DNA from: Tuctoria greenei
Lineage: Eukaryota > Streptophyta > Magnoliopsida > Poales > Poaceae
Reading direction: 5' to 3'
Assembly (NCBI GenBank): GCA_036927565.1
Contig: JAYESD010000011.1
Location: 92,727,178 to 92,791,177 of the forward strand
Length of the DNA: 64,000 bases
Under the pieces are notes generated by a model. It saw only the letters and a program-made list of their open reading frames with translations. It did not search any database and was not told the DNA's origin. Position numbers and translations under genes: made by a program. This document shows, one piece after another, positions 21,045 to 32,392 of the stretch (its first letter is position 1; every line of letters starts with the position of its first letter).

Positions 21045-24000
21045 TATGACGGTCGGCCGCTCGAAAACGACCAACACGTGCATGCCGCAGGATCTTATTT
21101 TGGGCCAGTGTCGTGCACTACGACACCACATTGCATATTACAAGTGACATAGCTCAAAAATACATAAAGGAGTTCATTATCCTGAATTTAAGTTTGCTTT
21201 TTGACAAAATATCATATGCATAGAAATATGTGATATAATGATAGTATAACATTCATAACAGTCAAATAAGCAAAAGTGATGTGCTTAGCCCACAAGCACA
21301 CCACACTAGCAACACTCACAATTAGCAGTGGCATAGGAGGGTTTGATCTACTCTTAGCACTTGAAAAAGGTTAATCAACAAGCGGTGAGTCCTAATGATT
21401 CAGCAATACTTACCCGACAAAATAAAGTACTAGACACCTATCCAATATGCATGGTAAATAAACATAATAGGAGGGTGGCATTGCACAAAAAGCACTAATA
21501 GTGAGTCCTTGATTTCAGATTTTAGCATCAAGTTAAAGCTTGACAAAAGTAAACTTTAGTTAGCAACTAAGTATAAACATACAAGGTTGCATAACAATAA
21601 TTTATACACAAGCAGCTGATGAAAATTCATAATATGATAAGTTCTTACTACGTGCCGATACAGTGAACAAGCAGACTCATTTTCACCGTGAGTGAACGGC
21701 AATTTGAACCAATTTCTAACCCTGCAGGGAGAAACCCGAGTGCACGACACGTACGCCCATTCGGAAGTGGCGTACCCGGGAGTCATGGAAAAAAAAAGAA
21801 TGATTTCGAAGAATGGAAAGAATTTATTATTCGCTAACTCACTTCCGAGATTAAGCTCAAGAGAAATAACATCCATTGAACTCTGCCCGCGAGGCGCACA
21901 CACTTCACTCCAAGTCGTACGTAGGAACCTTTCCCAAGCCACCCAAGCCGAATGAATAGCTACTGTCCTGACCAGTGGGTCCTCTACGTGAGAAGTACGT
22001 CACTAGAGGATTTACACCCAAGCTGTCCTCCTCAGCGCCAATGAGGACAACTGAAAAGATGTTCGACTTAAGTGTCATGGTACATCAGTTTACTAGGTCC
22101 CATAAACTAGCATGCACACAGTACTGTTCAATACTTGCTCAAGGGGCCGACTACGGCGCGGTCCTTAATCGACACGAGTAGGCCTATGCACCCAAGACCA
22201 TGCCTTGCTACTTCCTACCCACCTGCCCAGTCTCTCATTCCGTCATGTGTGATCCAACGTTTTCCTTTTATCTCCCACATTTCCCAAAACCTACAATCTC
22301 GCGAGCGGATTCCAACTGTTTGACTTCTACTGATCACCTATAATTAGCAATAAGCGTCTAATGACATAGGTTATGACTCTTTTCTCTTGCCCAAAAAGTT
22401 TATTTGGCCATGCAAGTGGAGTTTACAACCAACACCCAGACCTAATGCACATAAAACAATAAAACGTACACTAGATTGTTTATAAAGAGTTTCAGAAAAG
22501 GCTTATGATCAAATCGGTGCTTGCCTTCCTTCAAAGTTAGTGGCTATGTTAGTATATCTTGTTATTCATCCTCCTCATGTGTATTCTATTCAAGGTCCTT
22601 GGTCCCTACGTCATGCCATTTATGAAACAAGTATATTTAAACATGCGTATAGTTCATACTTTAGTGTTTATGCAACCTAATGAAAATCTGGAATTATACT
22701 AGTTATACCTGTGCAACAGGCCTGAAATTTTATTACAAGATTCTGGGATTATGCGAAAGGTTCTGGCAAAGTTTGAGGTCAAACCCTCTATGTTTGGGCT
22801 CACAGTAAAGATAATAGACATCTATATCTCATTACACCACTTTTGTATTAACACGGTTCTGTGAGAGCAATGAAGCTGACATTTTTATGGTAGGCTGGTA
22901 TGTATAGGTGGAGTGTGCTGCGAACATTTGGGATCAATCTAAGCATCAGAGGGCCCACAATTAAGATAATAGTGTTTGGAGAAATTAAATCACCAAGAAA
23001 ATATTGTGGGTTTTCATGACAGGGCAAGGGCACCGATATGTAGAGGACGTTCTTATTGACTCAGCAAAAGTGGTTTCACAATTTTTGGAGTTTCCTACAA
23101 TGAGTTATGAATTTTTGAAGTTTGGACAAAATCTGAAATTATTTCTAGCCGAAAATTAACAGAATAGCCTAGGCTGCTGATCAGTGGGGCCCTCTGGTCA
23201 GGCCCCTCTTCAACCTCAGGCCAGTCATGCACAGAACAGAGAGTTCCTAAGCATCTCACTCTAGCGGTGAAACAAGCCATTGGCTTCGGAAAGAGGATCC
23301 TCCTAGGGTTTTGGGACATGGAGAATCCATTGGTGGGGTCGATTTTTGCTATAGGGCACCGGAAAGAGGCTGGCAGTGGCGACGGTGTGTGGAGCTCAAA
23401 CTCCGGTGAGGTGGATCTCGGCCACAAGTTCATGAACCAATTCGGGTTTTGTTCCTACAGCTTCACACGGTGATGGAACCCACCTAGGGCAAACTGCAAT
23501 GGCAAGAGGAGGGCCGGACGTAGGAGTTCAACGTGCGTGCGCGTGTCCCGTGGCGGCGGCGGCCAAAACTAGTTTTTCAGCGCACAAATTGAACCTTTGC
23601 CCTAGGACTCGACCGAGGACATCCGTAAGGAGATGAGGAAGGTACTAACTAATGGGAATATGGCAATTTGGTCGGAGCGCGACGATTTTCGCCGGAATAT
23701 GACACTGCTCCGTTGAACACCAAAAGGGGAAATCAATTTCTAGTCAGAAGGGAGCACAGGGAAGGAAGAAAAGAGGGTGTGCGAGCATCACCGCTGGATG
23801 GCGCATCTCGGAGGCGATTTTGCTAAGCAGAGTGGTGCTTCCTTCGGCCTAGCAGCAGTGGCGTTGCCCGGCGGCGCCAATGGAGAGAGCTAGGGTTCCT
23901 GAGCGCGCGTACAAACGAGGCAGCGAGTGTGCGAGCAAGTGGGATGTCTAGTTGGAGATGGGAGCGACGCCTTTACTCGCCTGAGTGGCCGGCCGATGAG

Positions 24001-24815
24001 GAGGGCGCGTGGCAGCAAGGTTGTGGGCAGGGGCGCTGGAGGAAGAGAAACAGAGATAGAGCACGGCAGCGGGCGCTGGCAGATGGCCCAGGCAGAAAAA
24101 ATCAATGACAGATGGAGCCCGTAGCGCAGGGACACCCAGTGAACATGGCTGACACGCTGCCGGTCACTGGGGCCCATCTGGCAGCAGAATAGAGAGATAT
24201 AACAGCAGCAGTTCCCAGCAAGTATTTCAGGGTACAGGCACAATGTAAAAATTAAATTAAAATAGCAAACGAGCTCTAAAAATTTTGATATTTTGAGGGT
24301 TAGTTTCTGACATCCTAAACTCAGTTTTGAGCTATCAAACTCCAGATTTGGTTGGACTTAGCTATGGTTTAGAATCTTTTTCTTAGGTACACATGCATAT
24401 GAGCCCAATGGCATTGGTCAAACTTTTTTGCATTGCATCCTATACTTGTGGCTGTACAGGATGGTACAATGGAATATACAGGAGGATGAAAATGAAAAAT
24501 TGAGGATAAACATCAAGATACAGTTTTATATGTGAAGGGTTTTTGATAATCAAGTTTTTGGTTATTTTGACTACACATAGCAAATGCTCTTGTAACCCCT
24601 TTGTGATGAGCTTCCAGAAAAATTTAGATATGTTGTACACAAGGTATGGTGGATTATGGATGCACTATGTCATCCTCAATGATGTAGAATCACTGTGATA
24701 CACAGGTACAAATATGAAAGTTTCACATGCTCCTTAAGGAGAAAACTATAAAATATACTAGCAGATCCTAGTGAGTTTAATTGGAATGGTGAGAATAGAA
24801 ATGTGAACTGTTACA
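21045..24815 (-). repeat. 3' LTR of a Tekay/Del-type element (3,771 bp, minus strand)
   Basis: On the minus strand it starts TGTAACAG at 24815, just after the purine tract AAGGGGGGAGGGC, and ends CCGTCATA at 21045 (the other copy has CCGTCACA). Its last 1.3 kb (21045-22351) matches 48757-49954, the start of the partner LTR. This copy has about 118 bp near 21778-21895 that the partner lacks. A GC-rich block at 23500-24200 and several ORFs under 130 codons occur, but none has recognisable content; I treat them as LTR sequence. The five bases outside are ATAAC. Confidence 0.75.
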
Positions 24816-24830
24816 GCCCTCCCCCCTTAA
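24816..24830 (-). other. Polypurine tract and pol end of the Tekay-type element
   Basis: The minus strand reads ATCTCGGGATGAGATTTCC, then TTAAGGGGGGAGGGC, then TGTAACA. The 'ctcggga-gagatt' stretch followed by the purine tract is the typical junction between the end of pol and the 3' LTR in Tekay/Del chromoviruses. Confidence 0.7.
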
Positions 24831-26938
24831 GGAAATCTCATCCCGAGATTTTGAAGAAGGGAGGCAAGGTTCAGAGAATGGCTATGATAATGATTGTGGA
24901 TTACGATTTGAAGTTCGCAAACCGAGCATAGTAAGATTGGAATATTCTGCTTGATCCAGATTGCTTCTTTGGCCACGTGATTACTTCATCGGATATTGTA
25001 AGACTGGATAGTCCGGTTCTAAGTCTTGTTTTTTTTAACTCGAATAGGGTGCTCGGCGTTGGGAGATCGGGCAGTAGTTGTTCGACATTTTCCATGAAGC
25101 TCTCAGACACTCAAATCTGAATTGATCTAGGTGAAGGTTATCGAGTCACTAGAAAAGATATGATTTGGAGTCGGAGTTAGCGAGATTCAAGAGAATGTGG
25201 TTGTTACAAGAGTTGTAAACTGCAATGAAGAAGAAATTTGCTGCTTGCCTATAGTTGAGATTGGAATGCAAAAAGCAACAATGACTGCAAGATCAAATGT
25301 CATTCGAGTTAATGGAGAAAAGGTGATCCGAGTCTCAAAACAATAAGATAGGGTGGCATTGAGATAGAACGTAAAAGTATTGGACTTTAAGTCATGCCTC
25401 TGATGGCTTTTTTTGCCGAGAAGGTTGTTCATGCAAAGAAATGTCAAGAAATCTAGCTAGACTAAGTAAACACTCAATAACATTGCAGAAGTGAGTAATT
25501 GGATCATATGCAGAAAAGAACCCCTCAACGAGTCAAGGATAGTAGCCCAAGCCCTTTTTACATGGGCACAATGAGATTAGGTGTCAGAAGTCAATTAGGC
25601 CTTTCAAATGGGGAGGGGAAAGCAATGCATATGCATCCGTAAGGTTTTAGAAAGATCAAGGTCACAATACATGAATTCAATGATTCAAGTGGAGTTCTAC
25701 ATTCTTGCTCAAGGTTTCTTCACTATTATTTTTAATGCACTCGGCGATAATTAAGCATATGATGCTTCACGTGCTATAATGCTGCAATGCATATGCATTT
25801 CCCCTTCCCGGTGCAATAATGCATTGTAATGTCTTTATAATGAACATGGGATGATGTATTAGGGTGCACATGTATGATGCGCAATGGTGCATATGTATGA
25901 TGCTCAATGGTAGATGTATGATGCACGATGGTGCAGATGTGGGTTTATGTGATAGTGCACAACAAGTGATGCACATGTCATGAGGTGCAATACTTGATGC
26001 ATACAGTGATGCATTGTAAGATGCTAGTGCAATGCCACTCTTGATGCATATGTGGTAAGAGCTTGCACATTGTTATGTTGTTTTCTTTTATATTTGAGCA
26101 AGAAGTAGAATGAACAAGTTGAGCAAAGCCAAGTTAATTTCAAGAATAAGGAGGTTCGGCCCAGCGATCATGGAAGCCGAGTGACAAACTTATAAGTGAA
26201 TAAGAATGAAAGAGAATAAACTAATTAAGATTACGTGCAGTCATATAGTTCATAAGACTCCACAAATTGGTCATGAAAGATAAGGCACAATGAGTGTCGT
26301 TTACTTGGCTTGATCAAGGTCAAAAAGATGTAAAATCTGTCATCACTATGCAGCAGTCAAAGATCAGGTTTATGAAAGATTTGGAAGAAAAATCAAGAGA
26401 TTTGTCAAATACAAATGTTGTAGCTGACTTGCGTAGCTTTCTAACTTGTATTTATTGGTTACCAAACGATAATCAGATCAGGAGATATGAAATTTTGAAA
26501 TTGACAGAGGTGCTGGAAAATTTTCCAGTGAGGTGCTTTTTCGACATACTCCACTTGAATTATTCGGAAACCTTCGAGTTGGAATTTGGAAATCCACCGA
26601 ACTATAAAGTGACAGGACATCTTCTAAGCTTTCAGACAATATAAAGTTTGACCTTATAAGATTTTTTGGCAAGAAGTTGACAATTTTTTTTTTAAAAAAA
26701 AGATACAGAAGCAGATTTCTTAAAATCCTGATTGCAGCAGATTCTGAAGATTGGGCGATGGACCTGATTTGGAAGGGAAATTTGGTCTCGGAATGAATAC
26801 AAAAGTTAAACTTTACTTAACTACCTTTCCAATGGTGTATTATATGCACTAAGATTATCTATGGATCAAGTGTTATGAATTTTCAAGTTGGCAGAGAATC
26901 TGAAAATTCTGCAATAGGGTGTCTATGAGGTACCTAAG
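24831..26938 (-). mobile_element. Non-coding interior of the Tekay-type element
   Basis: About 2.1 kb between the purine tract and the nested Copia. I see no protease, reverse transcriptase, integrase or chromodomain sequence on the minus strand beyond the last few codons. A plus-strand ORF of 116 codons (26294-26644) has no recognisable motif. An ATGATGC-rich repeat lies at 25760-26060, and a T/A homopolymer run at 26683-26701. The element appears non-autonomous. Confidence 0.55.
25760..26060. repeat. Degenerate ATGATGC / GTGCA-rich repeat
   Basis: A 300-bp stretch is built from variants of 'gatgcacatgtatgatgc' and 'atggtgcatatgt'. The units are irregular, about 14-25 bp, and not in exact register. 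No ORF follows the repeat consistently. Confidence 0.7.
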
Positions 26939-27444
26939 TGTTGGTTATGTGCCCAAGAGGCAATCATAACAATTCGGGTTAAGTCATATTGGATATTTGA
27001 TCTATAAGCAATTAGGGTACTAATGGGTCTGCGACCTAAAAGCCCATTAGTACGCCTATAAATATGAGGGATAGGGTTATGGGCTAATCATCCCACCACG
27101 TGACAGCCCTAGCCGCCACCCCTCAAAGGCCTCACGCCGAGACCCTTGCCGCATGCGCGGTGCTAGCACACCGGTGCACGGCGTTCCTCTCCGTACGTGT
27201 GGACTCCGTGGAGGCGCTGCTCCTACTGCTGCGCTGATCGGCTACGACGAACGTGTTCGTCTACTGCTGCTGAGAAGAGGGCAAGGAGGAGATGAACGGG
27301 ATCGTCTACATCCCCTACACCGACACACGTCTACATTCCGCTGCGCTGCGCGTCTAGTGGTAACTATCCATGACCTTTGTACTCGCATGTTTCCTGGATG
27401 ATGCGGTAGAGTTGCTAGAGCAGCGTACCGCCGATTTCCCAACA
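26939..27444 (+). repeat. 5' LTR of the deleted Copia
   Basis: TGTTGGTTATG to TTCCCAACA. It includes a GC-rich block (27110-27340) with 'gccgagacccttgccgc' that is shared with the 3' LTR. Apparent ORFs here are not genes. Confidence 0.9.
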
Positions 27445-27800
27445 GTGGTATCAGAGCCGACTTGCATAGTTTTTGGTATGAATCTTGTTAGTAGATGAGA
27501 TCTACTGCAGACATATTCATACGATGAATTTTATCGCACGGTTTTTGGGGTTTGGAATTTGTTAGAGTAAATTGTGATCGTATATGACTAAAGGGTTAGT
27601 TCGTGCTCCTTCTCTGCTGTGTGCGCAACCTGTCCCTACCGGTCGGAATCACCATCGGGACTAATCGCGTACATAACTAACAGATTGAGCCAATGGATCA
27701 CGGTCATGAGTCACGATCTACTCATGAATAACTGATCACAGTGAAAATAGAGGCATTCTAAATGGCTCAGATTCGGGTTGATTTGATTTGGGTGTTGTTT

Positions 27801-28078
27801 CTGAGTTGGGTGTTGTTCCTAGCGCGTCCAGTCCTGTGGATCTCTACTATGATAATAGTGGAGCCATCGCATAGGTAAATGAGCCTAGATCACACAAAAG
27901 ATCCAAACACATACTACAACGCTATCACCTCATTCGAGAGATCATCGACCGAGGTGATGTGAAGATATGCAAGGTGCACACGGATTTGAATGTTGCAGAT
28001 CTGTTGACAAAGCCTCTTCCACAATCAAAGCATGAGGCACACACGAGATCTATGGGTATTAGATACTTACATCAGTGA
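27801..28078 (+). pseudogene. pol: RNase H C-terminus of the deleted Copia
   Basis: One frame reads DLYYDNSGAIA, a TAG stop at 27873, then HKRSKHILQRYHLIRE, then VADLLTKPL and a natural TGA at 28076-28078. These are the last third of a Copia RNase H domain and its standard end. Nothing upstream of 27801 belongs to pol, so a deletion joins the leader to this point. From 28079 to 29010 there is about 0.9 kb of non-coding 3' sequence. Confidence 0.8.
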
Positions 28079-29010
28079 TCATAATGTGTAGTGGGAGACT
28101 TGTGTCACAACTATGTTTATGTACTCTTAAATAAATTGTTATATGAGTAATTATTATTTACATCGATCATCAAGTATGTGACTTGTTCGTGAAACTCTTT
28201 GTTAAATGTAATGTTACTCTAGATGATCCCTAGTCTATATCGTTATATGAGATAATGATTGCGTACAGACTAGCACATATATTAAGTGATGATCACGTTT
28301 CACGGATCACAAATATGGACATATCGAATTAATAATGTGAACACATCTTAGTGAACATGGTATTGGATTGACCCACTCCGAGACACTGTTTGGATTGTTA
28401 TTTTCATTTGTGCCATCAGTTGATCTTGAGTGATACACCTGCTAGATCCTTAGACCTGAGATCGCCATTGTTTCTCACTATGCTTAGTTGTGTACTTTGA
28501 GACTACCAAACGCTGCTCTGTGACTGGGTAGTCATAAAAGTAGTCTTCGGGTATATAATGAAACATAGAATGGGATGTGCGCGGATCAATATAGGATTTG
28601 CCCCTCCTTAATAATAGGAGAGATATCTCTGGGCCCCTCGAGATAGTTAGATTTGAAAGTGCATGGTCATGGCAAGGTGATTAAATATTAATCACAGTGA
28701 CTAAAAGTTAGTCATGGAATGAATCCACTATTTGATCGAGCTATCACAAGGATGGCACACATCTCGCCTTGAGCTTGACTGGTATCGTGAGGCAACAGGA
28801 TTAACATGTTGAATGTATTTAGGTTCGGCCGATATAATCTTTATGTACTTTAGGGAGTCAGTATGTCCTGCTAGGTACCTCTACTGACTTGTGGCTGGAA
28901 ACGATTTCCATTCACAACCGACTGCACATGAACCTAATGGGTCACACACTTAAGAAGTTAGAATATCGAAAATCTTGGCTAGATGTTTGTCTCTAGTGCA
29001 AGTGGGAGAT

Positions 29011-29511
29011 TGTTTGTGATGTGCCAAAGAGGCAATCATAACAATTCGGGTTAAGGCCTATTTGATATTTAATCCATAAGCAATTAGGATACTAATGGGC
29101 CAGCGACCTAAAAGTCCATTAGTACGCCTATAAATATGCGAGGTAGGCTTAGGGGCTAATCATCCCACCACGTGACAGCCCTAGCCGCCATCCCTCGAAG
29201 GTCTCACGCCGAGACTCTTGCCGCGCGCGCGGTGCTAGCACACCGGCGCACGGCGTTCCTCTCCGTATGTGTGGACTCCGTGGAGGCGCTGCTGCTACTG
29301 CTGCGCTGATCGGCTACGACGAACGTGTTCGTCTACTGCTGCTGAGAAGAGGGCGAGGAGGAGACGAACGGGATCGTCTACTTCTCCTACACCGACGCGC
29401 ATCTACGCTGCGCTGCGCGTCTAGTGGTAACGATCTATGACCTCTGTACTCGCATGTTTCCTGGGTGATGCGGTAGAGTTGCTAGAGTAGCATACCGCCG
29501 AGTTCCCAATA
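29011..29511 (+). repeat. 3' LTR of the deleted Copia
   Basis: 501 bp, TGTTTGTGATG to TTCCCAATA. It matches the 5' copy with scattered changes and is followed directly by CTAAG. Confidence 0.9.
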
Positions 29512-29516
29512 CTAAG

Positions 29517-29869
29517 TTCATCTCAAATCTTGAGATGGTTATGGCCTGAATTTGGAATTGATATTAGCTACTAAGTTGTAGTACAACTCCTAATATTTTC
29601 AATGATGTATGATATGACTCTTATTGAATTTTATTCAAAAAGTTATGGTAAAAAATCAGAACAGTATCGAAGCAGTTTTTCCATTATAAGTCTGCGACAG
29701 ATTCTATACATATGGATTTTGGTTAGCTTGGAACCCCATCCTGTTATGGAGGTGAACATAAAAGCTAGAGGACTTCCAAGTCTTTCCGTCGGTGTATCAT
29801 ACACCTCCGTGGGTTGGAAAGGATCTTAAGGTATGGTCTGGACAAATGACAGCAGGGCTGCTGAAATCA
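29517..29869 (-). mobile_element. Interior of the Tekay-type element, non-coding
   Basis: About 350 bp continuing the sequence broken by the deleted Copia. A 74-codon plus-strand ORF (29602-29829) has no recognised motif. It leads into the tryptophan-motif gene fragment. Confidence 0.4.
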
Positions 29870-30397
29870 AGTTGGGAACAAAATGCAAGTGCTGGGAATG
29901 GTTCTGGTGATCGGGGAGATGGAGTAGTTGGGCTGCAGCACAGCAAAGCAACCACGACAAGATGATTCAGGTTGGGATGTGCCTACTGCGGTAGAAAATA
30001 TTTCGGATGATTGGGGAGGATGGGGCACTAAAAAGGCAAATGACAAGAAGGTTGTTTCTGGAGAACCAGCTGAACTTGATAATTGGTCTGATAAATGTGC
30101 TAGAATGGATTCCAATCGAGGTGATAGTAACTGGGAGAAAAATCCTGCCCCCCTGACGAATTGAAAAAGATGTGGATCATGACTCCTGTGGAACACGCAA
30201 GCATCACCATCCAAAAATGCACGGAATGAAAGGAAGGAGTTGGAGGTCATTTGCCCTGAGAGAAGCAACAGCTCTTGCGAAGAACAGAAAATGAATGTGA
30301 GTTCAAACTTTTGTGGTAACAACACAGCATCACCATCAGTGAGATCGTGTGATAAAAGGAAATCCGATGTAATCCAAGATAACTGGGACAAGCAGTG
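29870..30397 (+). pseudogene. Captured fragment of a WG/GW-motif protein gene, first part
   Basis: One plus-strand frame reads SGWDVPTAVE, then DDWGGWGTKK, then DNWSDK and SNWEKN, with a TGA at 30165 and further open sequence ending in DNWDKQ just before 30397. An adjacent frame upstream gives SSWEQN and WSSWAA, so at least one frameshift is present. Regularly spaced Trp flanked by Gly, Ser, Asp and Asn in a hydrophilic chain is characteristic of Argonaute-hook platforms, such as the C-terminus of the RNA polymerase V largest subunit (NRPE1) or SPT5-like proteins. NRPE1 is my best guess, unproven. The piece lies antisense inside a retroelement interior. Confidence 0.45.
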
Positions 30398-30562
30398 TGT
30401 TGGGATATGACTATACCTCTTGTATGCCTACGACTATAAATATAAGTCACCCCTGTACCTGCACCTCAAATCTAATAATAGATCTGTTTCCCGTGATTTT
30501 TTTCTCCTCCACTTTGGAGGAGTTTTTTCCACGTTAAATCTTGTGTCCCCTTTTCCCTAACA
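30398..30562 (+). repeat. 5' LTR of Copia 3
   Basis: 165 bp, TGTTGGGATATG to CCCTAACA, with TATAAATA at 30435-30442. The very short U5 and the run 'gatttttttctcctcc' followed by a small inverted repeat (CTCCACTTTGGAG) suggest a polyadenylation and hairpin region. Confidence 0.95.
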
Positions 30563-30564
30563 AG

Positions 30565-30577
30565 TGGTATCAGAGCC
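30565..30577 (+). other. Primer binding site of Copia 3
   Basis: TGGTATCAGAGCC, two bases after the LTR; complementary to the 3' end of initiator Met tRNA. Confidence 0.9.
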
Positions 30578-31166
30578 TCTATGATTGGATCTATTTTTCT
30601 CAGGTGTGCCGCCACCGCCGCCGCGCTATCTGGCCGTCCGCACGCTGCCTGCACACCTCCCGCGCATCGCCCATCTGCCGCCCGCGTGCGCACCTTTCCC
30701 GCAGTCGCGCTACAGCGGGCCCCGTCGTGTCGCCGTCTTCGGTCTTCCTGTGCGTGCGCGGTGCACCGTTCACGCGGCTTCGTGAGCATTTATTGGGTTC
30801 CATGCCCGTTGTTTTATTCGGTGTTGTTCAGTGCCGATGAAAGGACTCCTGCCTCACGTCAGATCGCAACCGTGAAGGTCTGATCTCTGCTACTTCTCGA
30901 TTTTCGTGCTGGAATTTATGCGTCTCGTGCTTCTACAGATCCGTTCCAAGGCAGGCTCGTGCTACTGCTCGCCTTCATCCAGGGAGAGAAAAGTGGTGAT
31001 CTTTGCTACACGCACATGAGAAGCTACCAGATCTCTATTCTTTTGGGGTTCTTTGCTACGTTCACACGTGAAAGTTCCCAGACAGTGTGCTTGTTTCTTG
31101 ATTTCTGCTACGTCTATATAGGGAGTCTACCAGATTTATTTTTCCCTGTGTTATTTACTGCACGTC
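30578..31166 (+). other. Long leader of Copia 3
   Basis: 589 bp between the primer site and gag. It is GC-rich at first (30600-30790), and ORFs on both strands there are by-products of composition. It then carries a twice-repeated 'gctac...accagat' pattern (31005-31135). I see no protein-coding content. Confidence 0.6.
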
Positions 31167-31901
31167 ATGTCTACTAAATTGGATATTCCGAAATTTGATG
31201 GAAAAATCAGCTTTTCCATATGGCAGGTTCAGATGAAGGTCGTTCTTACTCAGTTGGGTGTGCACAAGGCTTTAAATGATAAGTCTAATGATATGTCAGC
31301 TGATAAATGGGAGGAACTTGATGAAAAAGCTTTGTCCGCCTTGCAGCTCAGTTTGTCTACAGATGTTTTGCGTGAAGTCTTGAACGCAAAATCAGCCGTA
31401 GAATTGTGGAAGAAATTGGAGGAGCTTTATATGACTAAAAGTCTTGCAAATAAGCTCTGTCTTAAGAAACGTTTGTATACTATTCGCATGGAGGAAGGTA
31501 CCTCTATTCAATCACATCGTGTTGAATTTAATTCAATTTGTGTTGATCTTGCAAGTATGGATGTGAAAATTGATGATGAGGATAAGGCAATTTTGTTGGT
31601 TGTTTATTTGCCCGCTTCGTTTAAGCATTTTAAAGAGATTATGCTTTATGGAAATAATACCTCACTCGGTTTTGAGAATGTTAAGTCAAATTTGTTGTCT
31701 AAGGAGAAATTTGATTGTAATTCTCGTTCTGAGTCAAAGGGTGAGGGTTTCATTGTTCGAGGTCGAACTCAACAAGCGGACAATTTTAGTAAATCAAGAT
31801 CAAGATCTAAGTCTAGGAATCGTAAATCCAACACTTTTTGCCGATATTGTAAAGCTTATAATCATGATATCTCCCAATGTTTTAAGCTGAAAAATAAGTA
31901 A
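31167..31901 (+). CDS. gag: Copia 3 gag
   Basis: The 244-residue protein starts MSTKLDIPKFDGK, the usual Copia gag start in which the FDG-W stretch opens the UBN2-type capsid domain (KISFSIWQVQ follows). A basic Arg/Ser linker (about residues 208-222) precedes a complete zinc knuckle CRYCKAYNHDISQC at 31839-31880, for packaging of element RNA. The TAA at 31899-31901 lies in a frame that stays open beyond it into the protease, so the stop is probably a mutation in a gag-pol frame rather than the original end. Confidence 0.8.
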   Translation: MSTKLDIPKFDGKISFSIWQVQMKVVLTQLGVHKALNDKSNDMSADKWEELDEKALSALQLSLSTDVLREVLNAKSAVELWKKLEELYMTKSLANKLCLKKRLYTIRMEEGTSIQSHRVEFNSICVDLASMDVKIDDEDKAILLVVYLPASFKHFKEIMLYGNNTSLGFENVKSNLLSKEKFDCNSRSESKGEGFIVRGRTQQADNFSKSRSRSKSRNRKSNTFCRYCKAYNHDISQCFKLKNK

Positions 31902-32392
31902 GAAAGAAAGAAAAATAAAGAGTTGGATAAATCTTCCGCTGAAGCTAGTATTGCTGAGAATTTAGATAGTGGAGAGTCACTTATGGTCACCTCTAATGTT
32001 GAAATGTGTATGTCTTGGGTTCTTGATTCGGCTTGCTCTTTTCACATTTGGTCGCATAGAGAGTGGTTTTTTTATTATTCTAATATTCATGATGGTAATG
32101 TTATTATTGATGATGAATCTTCACTTGAAATTATTGGAATTGGTTTTATTCAAATTAAAGTTCATGATGATACTTTCAAGACCCTTACCAATGTTCGTTA
32201 TGTTCCAAAAAATGAAGAGAAAACTTATTTCTCTGGGCACCTTAGAAGCATGGGATTCAAATTTTCTGCTGATGATGGTGTTCTTAAGGTCTCTCAAGGT
32301 AACCGTGTGATTTTAAAAGCAAATCGTATGAATAATCTCTATTACTTGCAAGGATCCACAGTTACAGGTATTACAACTGTTTTTATTGTATC
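31902..32392 (+). pseudogene. pol: Copia 3 protease, cut by the Gypsy insertion
   Basis: Continues in the gag frame after the TAA. The active-site motif WVLDSACSFHI lies near 32019-32052, followed by the conserved TLTNVRYVPK region (near 32189). The frame then runs into the Gypsy LTR at 32393. The missing continuation starts at 45344. Confidence 0.8.

Larger units (their letters stand above)
26939..29511 (+). mobile_element. Internally deleted Ty1-Copia element
   Basis: Two LTRs of about 0.5 kb (26939-27444 and 29011-29511) are flanked by a perfect CTAAG duplication (26934-26938 and 29512-29516). The primer site TGGTATCAGAGCC follows the 5' LTR at 27446, and a purine tract GTGGGAGAT precedes the 3' LTR. 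The 1.57-kb interior keeps only the end of RNase H; gag, protease, integrase and reverse transcriptase are gone. Both LTRs contain TATAAATA (27057 and 29129). The 3' tip has mutated from ACA to ATA. It could only have moved with proteins from a relative, or lost its genes after insertion. Confidence 0.9.

Noticed and set aside
23890..24243. 117-codon minus-strand ORF and other ORFs in the GC-rich part of the Tekay LTR
   Set aside because: Open by base composition; inside an LTR, with no motif and no conserved start.
26294..26644. 116-codon plus-strand ORF as a host gene
   Set aside because: No recognised motif, AT-rich, and it lies antisense in the non-coding interior of a retroelement.
26683..26701. 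T/A homopolymer run as the tail of a SINE or LINE
   Set aside because: No target duplication, no promoter boxes and no reverse transcriptase nearby; looks like a simple low-complexity run.
27153..27401. 82-codon ORF in the GC-rich stretch
   Set aside because: Within the LTR of the deleted Copia; the matching 3' LTR does not keep the frame.
30565..30577. tRNA gene fragment (TGGTATCAGAGC at 4724, 27446, 30565, 61740)
   Set aside because: Each lies two bases or less after an LTR end and no cloverleaf surrounds it; these are primer binding sites.
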